Notes: generated by a model not told the origin, from the letters alone. Numbered from the stretch's first letter, positions 1-7,590 are shown. The stretch is DNA of 64,000 bases from Rhodoferax sediminis (GCF_006970865.1 NZ_CP035503.1:310001-374000), one strand, 5' to 3'. Translations and numbers: made by a program.

Positions 1-256
1 TGTGGGGCTCGGCGTCACGCTGAACCAGAACTTCGAATCGCTGCCCGATGCACTGGCGGCCATCCAGCGCATCTCGCACTGGAAGATCGCCGAGGCCTCC
101 GCGATCGAGCCCGATACGCGCTACAACGTGGACTTCCGGTTCCGCCTCGATGTGTCGCAACTGCCGCGGCCGTTCCAGATTGGCGCGGTCGGCGAGGCCG
201 ACTGGAACATTGCCGCCAGCCGTAACCAGCGCCTGACGGTGGAGAATTCCAGGTGA
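1..256 (+). CDS. DUF4390 domain-containing protein, C-terminal fragment
   Basis: The reading frame is open from the window edge, so only the last ~84 codons are present and the start lies outside. The residues (for example LDVSQLPRPFQIGA and DWNIAAS) resemble the C-terminus of DUF4390 proteins, exported or membrane-associated proteins of unknown function that in betaproteobacteria commonly sit directly before ntrY. Its TGA stop overlaps the GTG start of the kinase gene by four bases (GTGA), which indicates translational coupling and a shared operon. The family assignment rests on recalled similarity plus position; the function is unknown. Confidence 0.7.
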   Translation, partial: VGLGVTLNQNFESLPDALAAIQRISHWKIAEASAIEPDTRYNVDFRFRLDVSQLPRPFQIGAVGEADWNIAASRNQRLTVENSR

Positions 257-2532
257 ACAGCCTGCGGGGTCAGCCGGACCCGGCTGATCGCTTGCTGAAG
301 AGAAAGTCACGCGCGTTTCGCTGGGCGGTCGTGGTCGGCGCGGCCGCCATGGTGGCGATCGGCCTGGTGCTGATGTTCCTGCTGACCCAGGCCACCAACA
401 ACCGCGAACTGTACGAGCGCTACTACGGGCGCCTGTTCATCCTCAACGTGGTGGTGGCGGCGCTGCTGCTGGCCGTCATTGCCTGGATGGCGATCCGGCT
501 CACGCTGCGCCTGCGCCGCGGCAAGTTCGGCAGCCGCCTGCTGGTCAAGCTGGCCGCGATCTTTGCGCTGGTGGGGTTTGTTCCGGGCCTGCTGATCTAC
601 GTCGTGTCCTACCAGTTCGTCTCGCGCTCCATCGAGAGCTGGTTCGACGTCAAGGTCGAGAGCGCGCTGGATGCCGGTGTCGGCCTGGGGCGCGCCACGC
701 TCGACACCCTGAGCAACGACCTGGCCAGCAAGACCCGCGCTGCCACCAGCCAGCTGGCCGATGTGCCCAACGCCACGGCCGGACTCACGCTGGAGCGCAT
801 CCGCGACCAGCTGGCGGCCAGCGACGTGGTGCTGTGGGACGCCAGCGGGCATCTGATTGCCGGCGTCGGCCAATCGCGCTTCGACCTCAACCCGGAGCGC
901 CCGGGCAACCAGCAGCTGCGCAACGCCCGCAGCCAGCGCGTGGTGTCGCAGATCGAGGGGCTGGAGGACGTCGGTTCGGCCGCCGTCACGAATGCGCGCA
1001 TCAAGGTTATTGCGCTGGCCAACTCCTCCAGCATGGGGCTGCTGGCCGAGCCCCGCTTCCTGCAAGTGACGCAAATTCTGCCGCCCGCGCTGGTGGCCAA
1101 TGCCATCGCGGTGCAGGAGGCCAACCGCGAATACCAGGAGCGCGCGCTGGCGCGCGACGGCCTGCGCCGCATGTACATCGGCACGCTCACGCTGAGCCTG
1201 TTCCTGGCCATGTTTGGCGCCGTGCTGCTGGCGGTGCTGCTGGGCAACCAGCTCGCACGCCCCTTGCTGGTGCTGGCCGAAGGCGTGCGCCAGGTGGCCG
1301 CCGGCGACCTCACGCCCAAGGCCGCGCTGCAGGGCAAGGACGAACTCGGCGGCCTGACGCGATCGTTTGCCGACATGACGCAGCAACTTGCCGATGCCCG
1401 CGCCGCCGTGAACCGCAGCATGGACCAGGTCGATGCCTCGCGCGCCAACCTGCAGACCATTCTGGACAACCTGACCGCCGGCGTCATCGTGCTCGATGCA
1501 CACGGCATGATCCAGTCGTCCAACCCTGGCGCAACGCGCATCCTGCGCGCGCCGCTGGCGGCCTTCGAGGGCCGGCCGCTGGCCGACATCCCCGGGCTGG
1601 AAGACTTTGCGCGCAGCGTGCAGGCGCACTTCGACGCGTTCCTGCGCGGGCGCATGGAGCATGGCGTGGACCACTGGCAGCAGTCGTTCGAGCTCAATGC
1701 CGCACAGCCGGGGTCGCCCCACAATGCTATTACTCTGGTAGCACGAGGCGCAGAACTGCCGGGCGCATCCCGGCTTTTGGTGTTCGATGATATTTCCGAG
1801 ATCGTGTCGGCGCAGCGCGCCCAGGCCTGGGGCGAGGTGGCGCGCCGGCTCGCGCACGAGATCAAGAATCCGCTGACCCCGATCCAGCTCTCGGCCGAGC
1901 GTCTCGAGATGAAACTGACCGGCAAGGTTGCAGCGCCCGAACAGGCGCTGCTGGCCAAATCCGTGAAAACCATCGTGGACCAGGTCGATGCCATGAAACG
2001 GCTGGTCAACGAGTTCCGCGACTACGCGCGGCTGCCCGCCGCCGAACTGCGCCCGCTGGACCTGAATGCGCTGATTGGCGACGTAGTGCACCTGTATGAG
2101 AGCGAGCACGCGCCCGCGCCGGTCCACGTCGAGCTGGACGCCGCCTGTCCGCTGATCCGCGGTGACGGCCAGCAAATCCGGCAGGTGGTGCACAACCTTC
2201 TGCAAAACGCCCAGGACGCCACGCAGACCGGCGCCGCGGGCCAGCGCCGCGCGCGCGTGACCATCCGCACGCAATGGCTGGCGCCGGCCCAGCAGGTGCG
2301 CCTGACGGTGCAGGACAACGGCCCCGGTTTTCCCGAGCACATCCTGAATCGGGCCTTCGAGCCCTATGTCACGACCAAGGCCAAGGGCACCGGGCTGGGG
2401 CTGGCGGTGGTCAAGAAAATCGCCGATGAACACGGCGCCCGCATCGACCTCTCGAACCGCGTGGTTGATGGTGTCGTCCAGGGCGCGCAAGTGTCGTTAT
2501 CATTCGCCATAGACAGCACGGCGTCGGGGTAG
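253..2532 (+). CDS. ntrY: NtrY-type sensor histidine kinase (TM-HAMP-PAS-HisKA-HATPase)
   Basis: Membrane sensor kinase of the NtrYX two-component system, linked in other proteobacteria to nitrogen, redox and envelope responses. Of 759 residues, hydrophobic helices lie near 24-46, 61-82 and 96-118, a long extracytoplasmic loop follows, and a fourth helix is near 308-333. A HAMP linker, a PAS-like region around 405-500, the phosphoacceptor H-box with His535 (LAHEIKNPLTP) and a C-terminal ATPase domain with DNGPGF and GTGLGLAV boxes complete it. The start is GTG, overlapping the upstream stop. The cognate regulator follows 40 bp downstream. The architecture and length are normal for the family; the signal sensed is not evident. 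Confidence 0.9.
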   Translation: MNSLRGQPDPADRLLKRKSRAFRWAVVVGAAAMVAIGLVLMFLLTQATNNRELYERYYGRLFILNVVVAALLLAVIAWMAIRLTLRLRRGKFGSRLLVKLAAIFALVGFVPGLLIYVVSYQFVSRSIESWFDVKVESALDAGVGLGRATLDTLSNDLASKTRAATSQLADVPNATAGLTLERIRDQLAASDVVLWDASGHLIAGVGQSRFDLNPERPGNQQLRNARSQRVVSQIEGLEDVGSAAVTNARIKVIALANSSSMGLLAEPRFLQVTQILPPALVANAIAVQEANREYQERALARDGLRRMYIGTLTLSLFLAMFGAVLLAVLLGNQLARPLLVLAEGVRQVAAGDLTPKAALQGKDELGGLTRSFADMTQQLADARAAVNRSMDQVDASRANLQTILDNLTAGVIVLDAHGMIQSSNPGATRILRAPLAAFEGRPLADIPGLEDFARSVQAHFDAFLRGRMEHGVDHWQQSFELNAAQPGSPHNAITLVARGAELPGASRLLVFDDISEIVSAQRAQAWGEVARRLAHEIKNPLTPIQLSAERLEMKLTGKVAAPEQALLAKSVKTIVDQVDAMKRLVNEFRDYARLPAAELRPLDLNALIGDVVHLYESEHAPAPVHVELDAACPLIRGDGQQIRQVVHNLLQNAQDATQTGAAGQRRARVTIRTQWLAPAQQVRLTVQDNGPGFPEHILNRAFEPYVTTKAKGTGLGLAVVKKIADEHGARIDLSNRVVDGVVQGAQVSLSFAIDSTASG

Positions 2533-2572
2533 TCCTGGTGCGCCGTCAACTCCGAGGGACAGCGCTGAAATC

Positions 2573-3250
2573 ATGGCAAACATACTGGTGGTCGACGACG
2601 AACTGGGTATTCGCGATCTGCTCTCCGAAATTCTCAACGACGAAGGCCACAACGTCGAACTGGCCGAGAACGCGGCCCAGGCGCGCACAGCCCGCGGCCG
2701 CAGCCGGCCCGACCTGGTGCTGCTCGACATCTGGATGCCCGACACCGATGGCGTAACGCTGCTCAAGGAGTGGTCCATCGGCGGGCTGCTGACCATGCCC
2801 GTCATCATGATGAGCGGCCACGCCACGATCGATACCGCCGTCGAAGCCACGAAGATCGGCGCGCAGGCGTTTCTGGAAAAGCCCATCACCCTGCAAAAAC
2901 TGCTCAAGGCCGTCGAGGCCGGGCTGGCACGCAGCCATCCGCGCAAACCGGTGGTCGCCCTTGTGCCCGCACCTGCCGACCTCGCGGTGGACGCCGCCAT
3001 GACGGGCGGGCTCGCGTTGCCGGCAGTGGCCGACCAGGGTCCGCAGGGGTGCCAGAGCTTCGAGCTCGACAAACCGCTGCGCGACGCGCGCGACGAATTC
3101 GAAAAATCCTACTTCGAATTCCACCTGGCCAAGGAAGGCGGCTCCATGACCCGCGTGGCCGAAAAAACCGGCCTGGAGCGCACCCACCTGTACCGCAAGC
3201 TCAAGCAACTGGGCGTGGACCTGTCGCGCGGCAAACGCAGCGCGGCTTGA
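2573..3250 (+). CDS. ntrX: NtrX-like response regulator lacking the AAA+ domain
   Basis: Response regulator partner of the preceding kinase. Residues 1-120 form a receiver domain with the acidic pair DDE near 8-10, the phosphoacceptor Asp near 52 in LVLLDIWMPD, the switch Ser in MMSGH and the conserved Lys in EKPI. The last ~45 residues are a Fis-type helix-turn-helix (SMTRVAEKTGLERTHLYRKL). At 225 residues it is about half the length of classical NtrX: the central sigma-54-interacting AAA+ ATPase is replaced by a ~60-residue linker. This short form is known in betaproteobacteria, so it is unlikely to be a deletion artefact. It should bind DNA without driving sigma-54 open-complex formation. 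Confidence 0.88.
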   Translation: MANILVVDDELGIRDLLSEILNDEGHNVELAENAAQARTARGRSRPDLVLLDIWMPDTDGVTLLKEWSIGGLLTMPVIMMSGHATIDTAVEATKIGAQAFLEKPITLQKLLKAVEAGLARSHPRKPVVALVPAPADLAVDAAMTGGLALPAVADQGPQGCQSFELDKPLRDARDEFEKSYFEFHLAKEGGSMTRVAEKTGLERTHLYRKLKQLGVDLSRGKRSAA

Positions 3251-3286
3251 TGCTGCCCAGTTGAGAAAAGCGCGCCGCACGCCTGC

Positions 3287-3292
3287 TATAAT
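3287..3292 (+). promoter_or_regulatory. -10 element of the tRNA-Phe promoter
   Basis: A consensus TATAAT hexamer lies 10 bases before the tRNA, placing transcription start a few bases upstream of the mature 5' end. No -35 with ideal spacing is clear; TTGAGA at 3261-3266 would need a 20-bp spacer. Confidence 0.55.
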
Positions 3293-3302
3293 CGCCGGCT
3301 CT

Positions 3303-3378
3303 GGCCCGGTAGCTCAGTCGGTAGAGCAGAGGATTGAAAATCCTTGTGTCGGTGGTTCGATTCCGCCCCAGGCCACCA
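3303..3378 (+). tRNA. tRNA-Phe (anticodon GAA)
   Basis: A 76-nt cloverleaf with encoded CCA. The acceptor arms are GGCCCGG (3303-3309) and CCAGGCC (3368-3374), the D-arm is GCTC...GAGC, the anticodon stem GAGGA/TCCTT encloses the loop TTGAAAA (anticodon GAA), and the T-arm is GGTGG-TTCGATT-CCGCC. Acceptor pair 5-68 is a C.A mismatch and the first anticodon-stem pair is G.T; all other stem positions pair. The gene has its own -10 element and a terminator downstream. Confidence 0.95.
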
Positions 3379-3424
3379 GAAAAACTTCTTTCTAATCAAC
3401 AGATTAGAGATGAGCAAGCAAAGA

Positions 3425-3458
3425 AAGCGGCCCCTCAAAAGGCCGCTTTTTTGTTTTT
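3425..3458 (+). terminator. Rho-independent terminator after tRNA-Phe
   Basis: Perfect 9-bp stem AAAGCGGCC (3425-3433) with GGCCGCTTT (3442-3450), an 8-nt loop, and a T-rich tail TTTTTTGTTTTT. It lies about 47 nt after the tRNA CCA end. Confidence 0.9.
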
Positions 3459-3630
3459 CTGCTGCAGTCTCTGACACTCGCGTCGGGGACCCGTGCCCGG
3501 TCGCATGCGTGCCGACCATGACGTTGCGTTGTCGATCACACGGCCCTTCCGCTCTCGCCAGGAGTTTCTCGAATTGGTGGCAGGATGCCCCTGCGCTCCG
3601 GCTATCGCGGGACGTGTGCTTGAACTGAAA
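3459..3630. other. Intergenic, no gene seen
   Basis: About 170 bases between two terminators of opposite orientation. No reading frame with a family signature, no repeat and no RNA structure was recognised. Confidence 0.5.
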
Positions 3631-3667
3631 TTAAAAACGCCGGGCTGCTATCGAAGCAGAGCCCGGC
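3631..3667 (-). terminator. Terminator of the minus-strand DUF2249 operon
   Basis: Read on the minus strand, GCCGGGCT (3667-3660), a 2-nt bulge, GCT, a 5-nt loop, AGC and AGCCCGGC (3646-3639) form a strong stem followed by GTTTTTAATTTC. It lies about 50 nt past the last stop codon of the operon. Confidence 0.75.
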
Positions 3668-3715
3668 CCTGAAAGTGTTATTTGCTGCGGCGGCCAGAAC
3701 TCAGGCCGCGCCGTT

Positions 3716-3955
3716 TCACGCGTTGGCGGTCTTGCCAATCCGTACGCGCCAGGTTTCCGGGCCCGACTCCAGATAGTCCCAGGTAAATTTCCCCGTGTGC
3801 TCTGCATCAAACTGGTAGTACAGGGGTTTCGGGTCGTGGTCATTGATCAGCACAAAGCTTTTGCCGGGAGCCAGACCCTGCCAGGTGCTGAAGATGGTGC
3901 TGTGGCGCTGCATGGGAACAAGTTGGCGTACGTCCAAGTTTTCGCTGTCGCTCAT
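3716..3955 (-). CDS. DUF2249 domain protein (single domain), last gene of putative NO-response operon
   Basis: A 79-residue protein that is essentially one DUF2249 domain: an N-terminal LDVRQL segment, a glycine/proline turn (GLAPGKSFVLINDHDPKPL) and a C-terminal WRVRIGK strand. DUF2249 resembles the TusA/SirA-like fold and is of unconfirmed function, though it recurs beside nitric-oxide-related genes. The ATG is preceded by AAGGA and overlaps the upstream stop (ATGA), so it is translationally coupled to the small gene before it. It closes the five-gene transcription unit beginning at 6480. Its family is clear; its role is an inference from context. Confidence 0.82.
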   Translation of the reverse strand: MSDSENLDVRQLVPMQRHSTIFSTWQGLAPGKSFVLINDHDPKPLYYQFDAEHTGKFTWDYLESGPETWRVRIGKTANA

Positions 3956-4218
3956 GAGTGTGTTTCCTTTTTGGTTGGGGTTGATAAAACTGGGCTATCG
4001 CCATGGGGCGATTCTTTTCGGCTGTTGCGCCTGGGATGGGTGAGGTTGTGCATGACGCCGTTCAGGCGTTCGGCTTCCTTCGGTTGATCGTGCCGCAGCA
4101 GCGACCAGCCCTGTGCCGCCAGACGGCAGGCGGCATCGATTTCTCCGGCGTCTCCCATGCACCGCAGGGCTTGCACGAAGAGACGGTTGAGCGCGGCCAG
4201 CGCGTCGGATGGTTCCAT
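3952..4218 (-). CDS. Small uncharacterised protein within the DUF2249 operon
   Basis: An 88-residue protein that I do not assign to a family. The first ~55 residues look like a helical domain with two cysteines (ALRCMGDAG and DAACRLAAQGWSLL); the last ~30 are polar and probably disordered. It begins 6 bp after the preceding stop and overlaps the next gene by four bases, so its placement within a tightly packed operon is the best argument that it is expressed. AGGA lies about 12 nt before the ATG. The two cysteines and the adjacent SufT-like gene make a metal- or sulfur-related role conceivable, but nothing in the sequence proves it. Confidence 0.6.
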   Translation of the reverse strand: MEPSDALAALNRLFVQALRCMGDAGEIDAACRLAAQGWSLLRHDQPKEAERLNGVMHNLTHPRRNSRKESPHGDSPVLSTPTKKETHS

Positions 4219-4224
4219 GCCGGC

Positions 4225-4536
4225 TCATTCCTGCTCGATGCCAAAGTGCTCCTTGGCCTGCGGACTCATTGCCTGTGGACTCCAGCGTGGATCCCAGACC
4301 AGGTTGATCTCGACTTCGTCCACGCCTTCCATGTCTTCCAGGCGCTGCTTCACGCCCCCCTGGATCATGTCCGAGGCCGGACATCCCGGGGTCGTCATCG
4401 TCATGATGACCACCGCCAGGCGGTCGATCAACTCGACCTCGTAGACCAGGCCGAGATCGACGATGTTGTAGCCGAGTTCGGGGTCGAACACATCCTTCAG
4501 TGCCTCCCGCATTTCGTCGCTGGTGGGTCCGCTCAC
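4225..4536 (-). CDS. SufT/MIP18-family Fe-S assembly-like protein (DUF59)
   Basis: A 103-residue MIP18/DUF59 protein of the type that helps mature iron-sulfur proteins (SufT, PaaD and Cia2 relatives). The signature is DVFDPELGYNIVDLGLVY, then TMTTPGCPASDMI with the conserved reactive Cys, then VEINLVWDPRW. I chose the GTG at 4536 because it overlaps the upstream stop (GTGA) and has GGAAG eight bases before it; an upstream ATG at 4593 is inside the previous gene and adds residues not expected in the family. It may repair or load Fe-S or heme-associated targets damaged by nitric oxide; this is inferred from the operator at the head of the operon. Confidence 0.83.
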   Translation of the reverse strand: MSGPTSDEMREALKDVFDPELGYNIVDLGLVYEVELIDRLAVVIMTMTTPGCPASDMIQGGVKQRLEDMEGVDEVEINLVWDPRWSPQAMSPQAKEHFGIEQE

Positions 4537-5057
4537 GATGCACTTCCGCAACGAATCAGGACCCGATATTCGCTGGCGCCGGTTTTCTCGCAATGGGCCT
4601 GATGACCGCGCGTTTGCAGTTCCGGATACAGCAGCAGCGGATCCCGGTCATACAAACCCTCCAGCACTTCGCCAGGGGTCATGTTCTCCAGCGTCTCCAG
4701 CGTGATGACCATGGGCTCTGGCGGCATCATGCCGCGGTTGTCGAGCGAGTGGCTCGGCGCGGGCCACGCGCTGGCGTCGTCCTGACCCGGCCTGGCAACC
4801 GCAGCGGCCGGCTCCGGCGCAGCAGCGCCTTCGGGTTTGAAGACAATCTCCCAATCGCCCTTGCCCAGTTCTTTCTCGCAATGGGCATAACCCTTTTTTT
4901 GCATCACCGAAAACAGCGGCACCGGCTTGAAGGTCGCCAGCAGGCGCAAGCCCTGGCCACTCTCAAGCTTTGCCACCGCCTTCATGATTTCCGGAAAAGG
5001 TTCGCCGCCGTTGCGCAAAATCGGGCGCACATCGAGTGTCAGCAGTGAAGCGGTCAT
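4533..5057 (-). CDS. Tandem DUF2249 protein
   Basis: A 174-residue protein with two DUF2249 copies: residues ~6-72 (LTLDVRPILRNGGEPF ... KGDWEIVF) and ~112-170 (TLETLENMTPGEVLEGLY ... SEYRVLIR), joined by an Ala/Pro-rich linker. The first copy carries a GLRLLATFKPVPLF core and HCEKELG, the second RGHQAHCEKTG, so both retain a matching HCEK motif that may be a functional site. It starts one base after the oxidase-like gene stop and ends in a GTGA overlap with the SufT-like gene. No biochemical role is established for the family; possible roles are small-molecule or metal binding in nitrosative stress. Confidence 0.82.
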   Translation of the reverse strand: MTASLLTLDVRPILRNGGEPFPEIMKAVAKLESGQGLRLLATFKPVPLFSVMQKKGYAHCEKELGKGDWEIVFKPEGAAAPEPAAAVARPGQDDASAWPAPSHSLDNRGMMPPEPMVITLETLENMTPGEVLEGLYDRDPLLLYPELQTRGHQAHCEKTGASEYRVLIRCGSAS

Positions 5058-5058
5058 G

Positions 5059-6480
5059 TCATTCTCCTTGAATGGGGTGGGAAGGGGAGGAAGCCAGGGT
5101 TGCCGCGGCGGCGGCCATGGGCGACGGCGTCTTCGGCTTACCCGGCGGCGACGGCATGCCGGGTGGCCGCACCAGGCTGGACTTGGTATTCGGGTCCGGG
5201 TGGCGCGCGCGCCAGAGCTCGATCGTGATCAGAACGGTGGCCACCAGCTGCAGGGCCGCAGCGATTTTCCACAGCACCGGCTGAGCGCACGCGAGGGCGG
5301 CGCTGGCCAACACCGTGGCCGCGAAATACAGCGCAAAACCCGGCCTGGCGCGGCGTTCGTTGACCAGATCCTGGACGCGCGGCACCGGGCCCTTGCCGAG
5401 CCGTTTGCCGAACACTTCGAGCCAAGTGAGAAACGGAACAATCTTGTACAGCTGGCTCAGCCCTAGTCCGCTCAAGCCGCCGAACACAAACAGATAGCCG
5501 ATCGCGCCGGCAAACCGGCCCAGCACGCCCCATGCCATGGCCAGTGCGGCCAGCACCAGTGCCAGCGCGATCAGGGTCAGCGCCGCCGCCGCTGTCACGC
5601 TGTTCAACTCCAGCTGGCGCCGTTTGCGAGCGCGGTAGAACTCGATGATGTCGGCCAGGTAACAAATGACGCCAAGGCCCGCCAGCGTCGCACCGAGTGC
5701 CTCGACCCAGCCCACCGCCATGCCGCCCCAGAGCCCGGCCAGTCCGCCAGCCACCAGCAAGGTCAGGCCGCCTACGGTCAGTACCAGCGCTGCATAGGTG
5801 CTGCGGCGTGGCTCGTCGGGCGCCAGCATGAACATTGATAGCAAACGGTAGCTGACGCCCATCACCGTCAACGTGAACCAGCCGCCCAGGCCGACCGCGA
5901 CGTGCAGACTCAGGCCACGCCCGGTCAGGTCCAGCAGGAAAGCGGGGGGTCGTGGCAGTGCAAACGCAAGGGCAAAGCCCAGGCCGATCAGGCCGGTCAA
6001 TAACAGGAATACCAGGCTGAAGGCCACGAAGTCGGCCGGTAGCGGCAGTGGGCGCGCGCGCCACAATGTGGCCGCGAGATTGATGGCCCCCAGCACGAAA
6101 CCGGTCAGCACCAGGCTACCGCCGATCGGCAGCCAGACGGTGGCGAGGAAAGGCGTGCCGCCCAGGGCCACGAAGCCGGCCAGCATCGCCACCAGACCGG
6201 GCGCGATCGCCAGTAGCGAATACAACGGCAGGCGCTGGCTGTACAGCGTTGTGTTGGTGATGACCGGGACAAACTGATACAGCGCCCCCAACATCAGAAG
6301 GCTCAACCAGCCGATCGTGATCAGGTGCACTCCGGCCAGCGTGGCCGGGGCACGCAACCCCGCCAACGGGTCGGCATAGCCGGCGACCAGCAACACCTCA
6401 GCGGCCAAAAGGGCGGTGATGGCGCACCCGAAATGCACCATCGTCCAGCGTGACACCTTCGATCCGATCGACATTGACAC
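5059..6480 (-). CDS. Heme-copper-oxidase-subunit-I/NnrS-like integral membrane protein
   Basis: A 473-residue polytopic protein with about 12 hydrophobic helices and a hydrophilic, proline-rich tail (residues ~430-473). Histidines occur within helices in contexts resembling subunit-I/NnrS-type heme or copper ligands (GVHLITIGW near 50-58, LSLHVAVGLGGW near 190-201), followed by VSYRLLSMFML and a late FLTWLEVFGK segment. It is shorter than true catalytic subunit I and lacks the usual full ligand set, so catalysis is uncertain. A GTG at 6480 and an ATG at 6474 are both possible starts. It is the first gene after an NsrR-like operator, pointing to induction by nitric oxide. Confidence 0.72.
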   Translation of the reverse strand: MSMSIGSKVSRWTMVHFGCAITALLAAEVLLVAGYADPLAGLRAPATLAGVHLITIGWLSLLMLGALYQFVPVITNTTLYSQRLPLYSLLAIAPGLVAMLAGFVALGGTPFLATVWLPIGGSLVLTGFVLGAINLAATLWRARPLPLPADFVAFSLVFLLLTGLIGLGFALAFALPRPPAFLLDLTGRGLSLHVAVGLGGWFTLTVMGVSYRLLSMFMLAPDEPRRSTYAALVLTVGGLTLLVAGGLAGLWGGMAVGWVEALGATLAGLGVICYLADIIEFYRARKRRQLELNSVTAAAALTLIALALVLAALAMAWGVLGRFAGAIGYLFVFGGLSGLGLSQLYKIVPFLTWLEVFGKRLGKGPVPRVQDLVNERRARPGFALYFAATVLASAALACAQPVLWKIAAALQLVATVLITIELWRARHPDPNTKSSLVRPPGMPSPPGKPKTPSPMAAAAATLASSPSHPIQGE

Positions 6481-6502
6481 AGTCGCTCTAGCTTCGTTTT
6501 AA

Positions 6503-6525
6503 AAGATATATTTTAAATATAGTTT
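6503..6525. promoter_or_regulatory. NsrR-like operator upstream of the DUF2249 operon
   Basis: Left half AAGATATATTT (6503-6513), one central T, right half AAATATAGTTT (6515-6525). This follows the published NsrR layout of 11-bp half-sites (AAGATGYATTT and AAATRCATCTT) around one base, with the left half matching at 9 of 11 positions if Y allows T. It is 23 bp from the first start codon and overlaps plausible minus-strand promoter hexamers (TTTACA about 6540-6535 and TTAAAA). No nsrR gene is in the window. Confidence 0.65.
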
Positions 6526-6645
6526 TATGTGCATGTAAAAGATTTTGTGCAATCTCAACACCGTGCTCGATGTCTTTCAGCGTCGCACGTGGGCGAAGCG
6601 AGGCCCGGGATTTCGCCGGTGGGTGGGCGAGACAAAACCCATTTG

Positions 6646-7590
6646 CTATGCGCTGGCGTGCGCTTTGACCAGGCACTCATGAAACGCCTGCGCCGCCCGC
6701 GACGGCTGCGGAGAGCGCCGAACCAGGCTCACAAAACGGCATGGGTAGCGGAACAGGGCGGGCTGTACGACCCGCATCTGCCCGCGCCGCTCGAACGCCT
6801 CGGCGTAGTGGTCTGGCAGAAAACCCAGAAACTTCCCCGAGAGGATCAGTGTTGCAATGGCTTCCTGGTCAAACCCCGTGGCCTTGCGCGGCAATCGTGC
6901 GCTGTGGCTCAACGCCATGTTGGGCGAGTGGTAACCAAGGCCCGCAAAATGATAGGCGCGCAGCCCATCCCAGGTCAGTAGCCCATGGCTGGCGCCAAAC
7001 AGCGGGTGCCGCGCGCCGCAGTACAGCAGCATCGTCTCGTTGAACAGCTCGGCATAAAGCAGACTGTGCGAATGGCGGTGAACCGGAATGATGCCGACGT
7101 TGTAAGTACCATCGATCACGCCGCGCTCAATCGCATTGATCGAGGCAACATGCATCTGCAGGCCCACTTCGGGCGCACGCTCCGTGAACAGGGCAATCGC
7201 CTCGCCAATGCGGGCCTGCGGGTTGCTGGCCGTCTTGTCAAACACCGCTACCGCCAACTGACCACCCATGCGGGAATGGATATCGTCGATGCTGTTGCGA
7301 AAGCCCTCGACCGAAGCCAGCAGGCGCAGGGTTTCGTCATACACACGCTGGCCCTCGGGGGTGAGCGCGAAACCGGCGCGGCCACGGCGACACAGCACCA
7401 GGCCCAGCCGCGTCTCCAGGTCCTTCACGTGGCGACTGACGGTGGAAATGCCGATGTTCAGTTCCAGTTCCGCTGCGGCCATCCCGCCGCAATCCGCCAC
7501 GCTCTTGAAGACTTGCAGCAGCCGCAGGTCCATGTCGCTCAATTGACCCAATACGGCCCGCTTCTTGGGGTCTGGCTGAATTACTTGCAT
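6646..7590 (-). CDS. LysR-family transcriptional regulator of the beta-alanine catabolic genes
   Basis: A 314-residue LysR protein. The winged helix-turn-helix occupies ~18-75 (MAAAELELNIGISTVSRHVKDLE), and a substrate-binding-like effector domain fills ~100-305. It is divergently transcribed from the aminotransferase/dehydrogenase pair, the usual arrangement for a LysR activator and its target. The intergenic space holds TTTTA-N8-TAAAA (7622-7639) and an inverted repeat at 7662-7681 as candidate sites. The likely coinducer is a pathway metabolite such as beta-alanine or a semialdehyde; this is inference. Confidence 0.85.
   Translation of the reverse strand: MQVIQPDPKKRAVLGQLSDMDLRLLQVFKSVADCGGMAAAELELNIGISTVSRHVKDLETRLGLVLCRRGRAGFALTPEGQRVYDETLRLLASVEGFRNSIDDIHSRMGGQLAVAVFDKTASNPQARIGEAIALFTERAPEVGLQMHVASINAIERGVIDGTYNVGIIPVHRHSHSLLYAELFNETMLLYCGARHPLFGASHGLLTWDGLRAYHFAGLGYHSPNMALSHSARLPRKATGFDQEAIATLILSGKFLGFLPDHYAEAFERRGQMRVVQPALFRYPCRFVSLVRRSPQPSRAAQAFHECLVKAHASA

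Noticed and set aside
1725..1765. Possible R1 repeat in ntrY (GCTATTACTCTGGTAGC)
   Set aside because: Fits the expected NtrY sequence before LLVFDDIS and lacks the repeat core.
307..2490. Very long minus-strand frame opposite ntrY
   Set aside because: A shadow frame caused by high third-position G+C; the plus strand has full kinase motifs.
3286..3519. Minus-strand 77-codon frame across the tRNA
   Set aside because: Its residues (GAESNHRHKDFQSSALPTELPG-like) are the known false product of reading the antisense of a tRNA-Phe gene.
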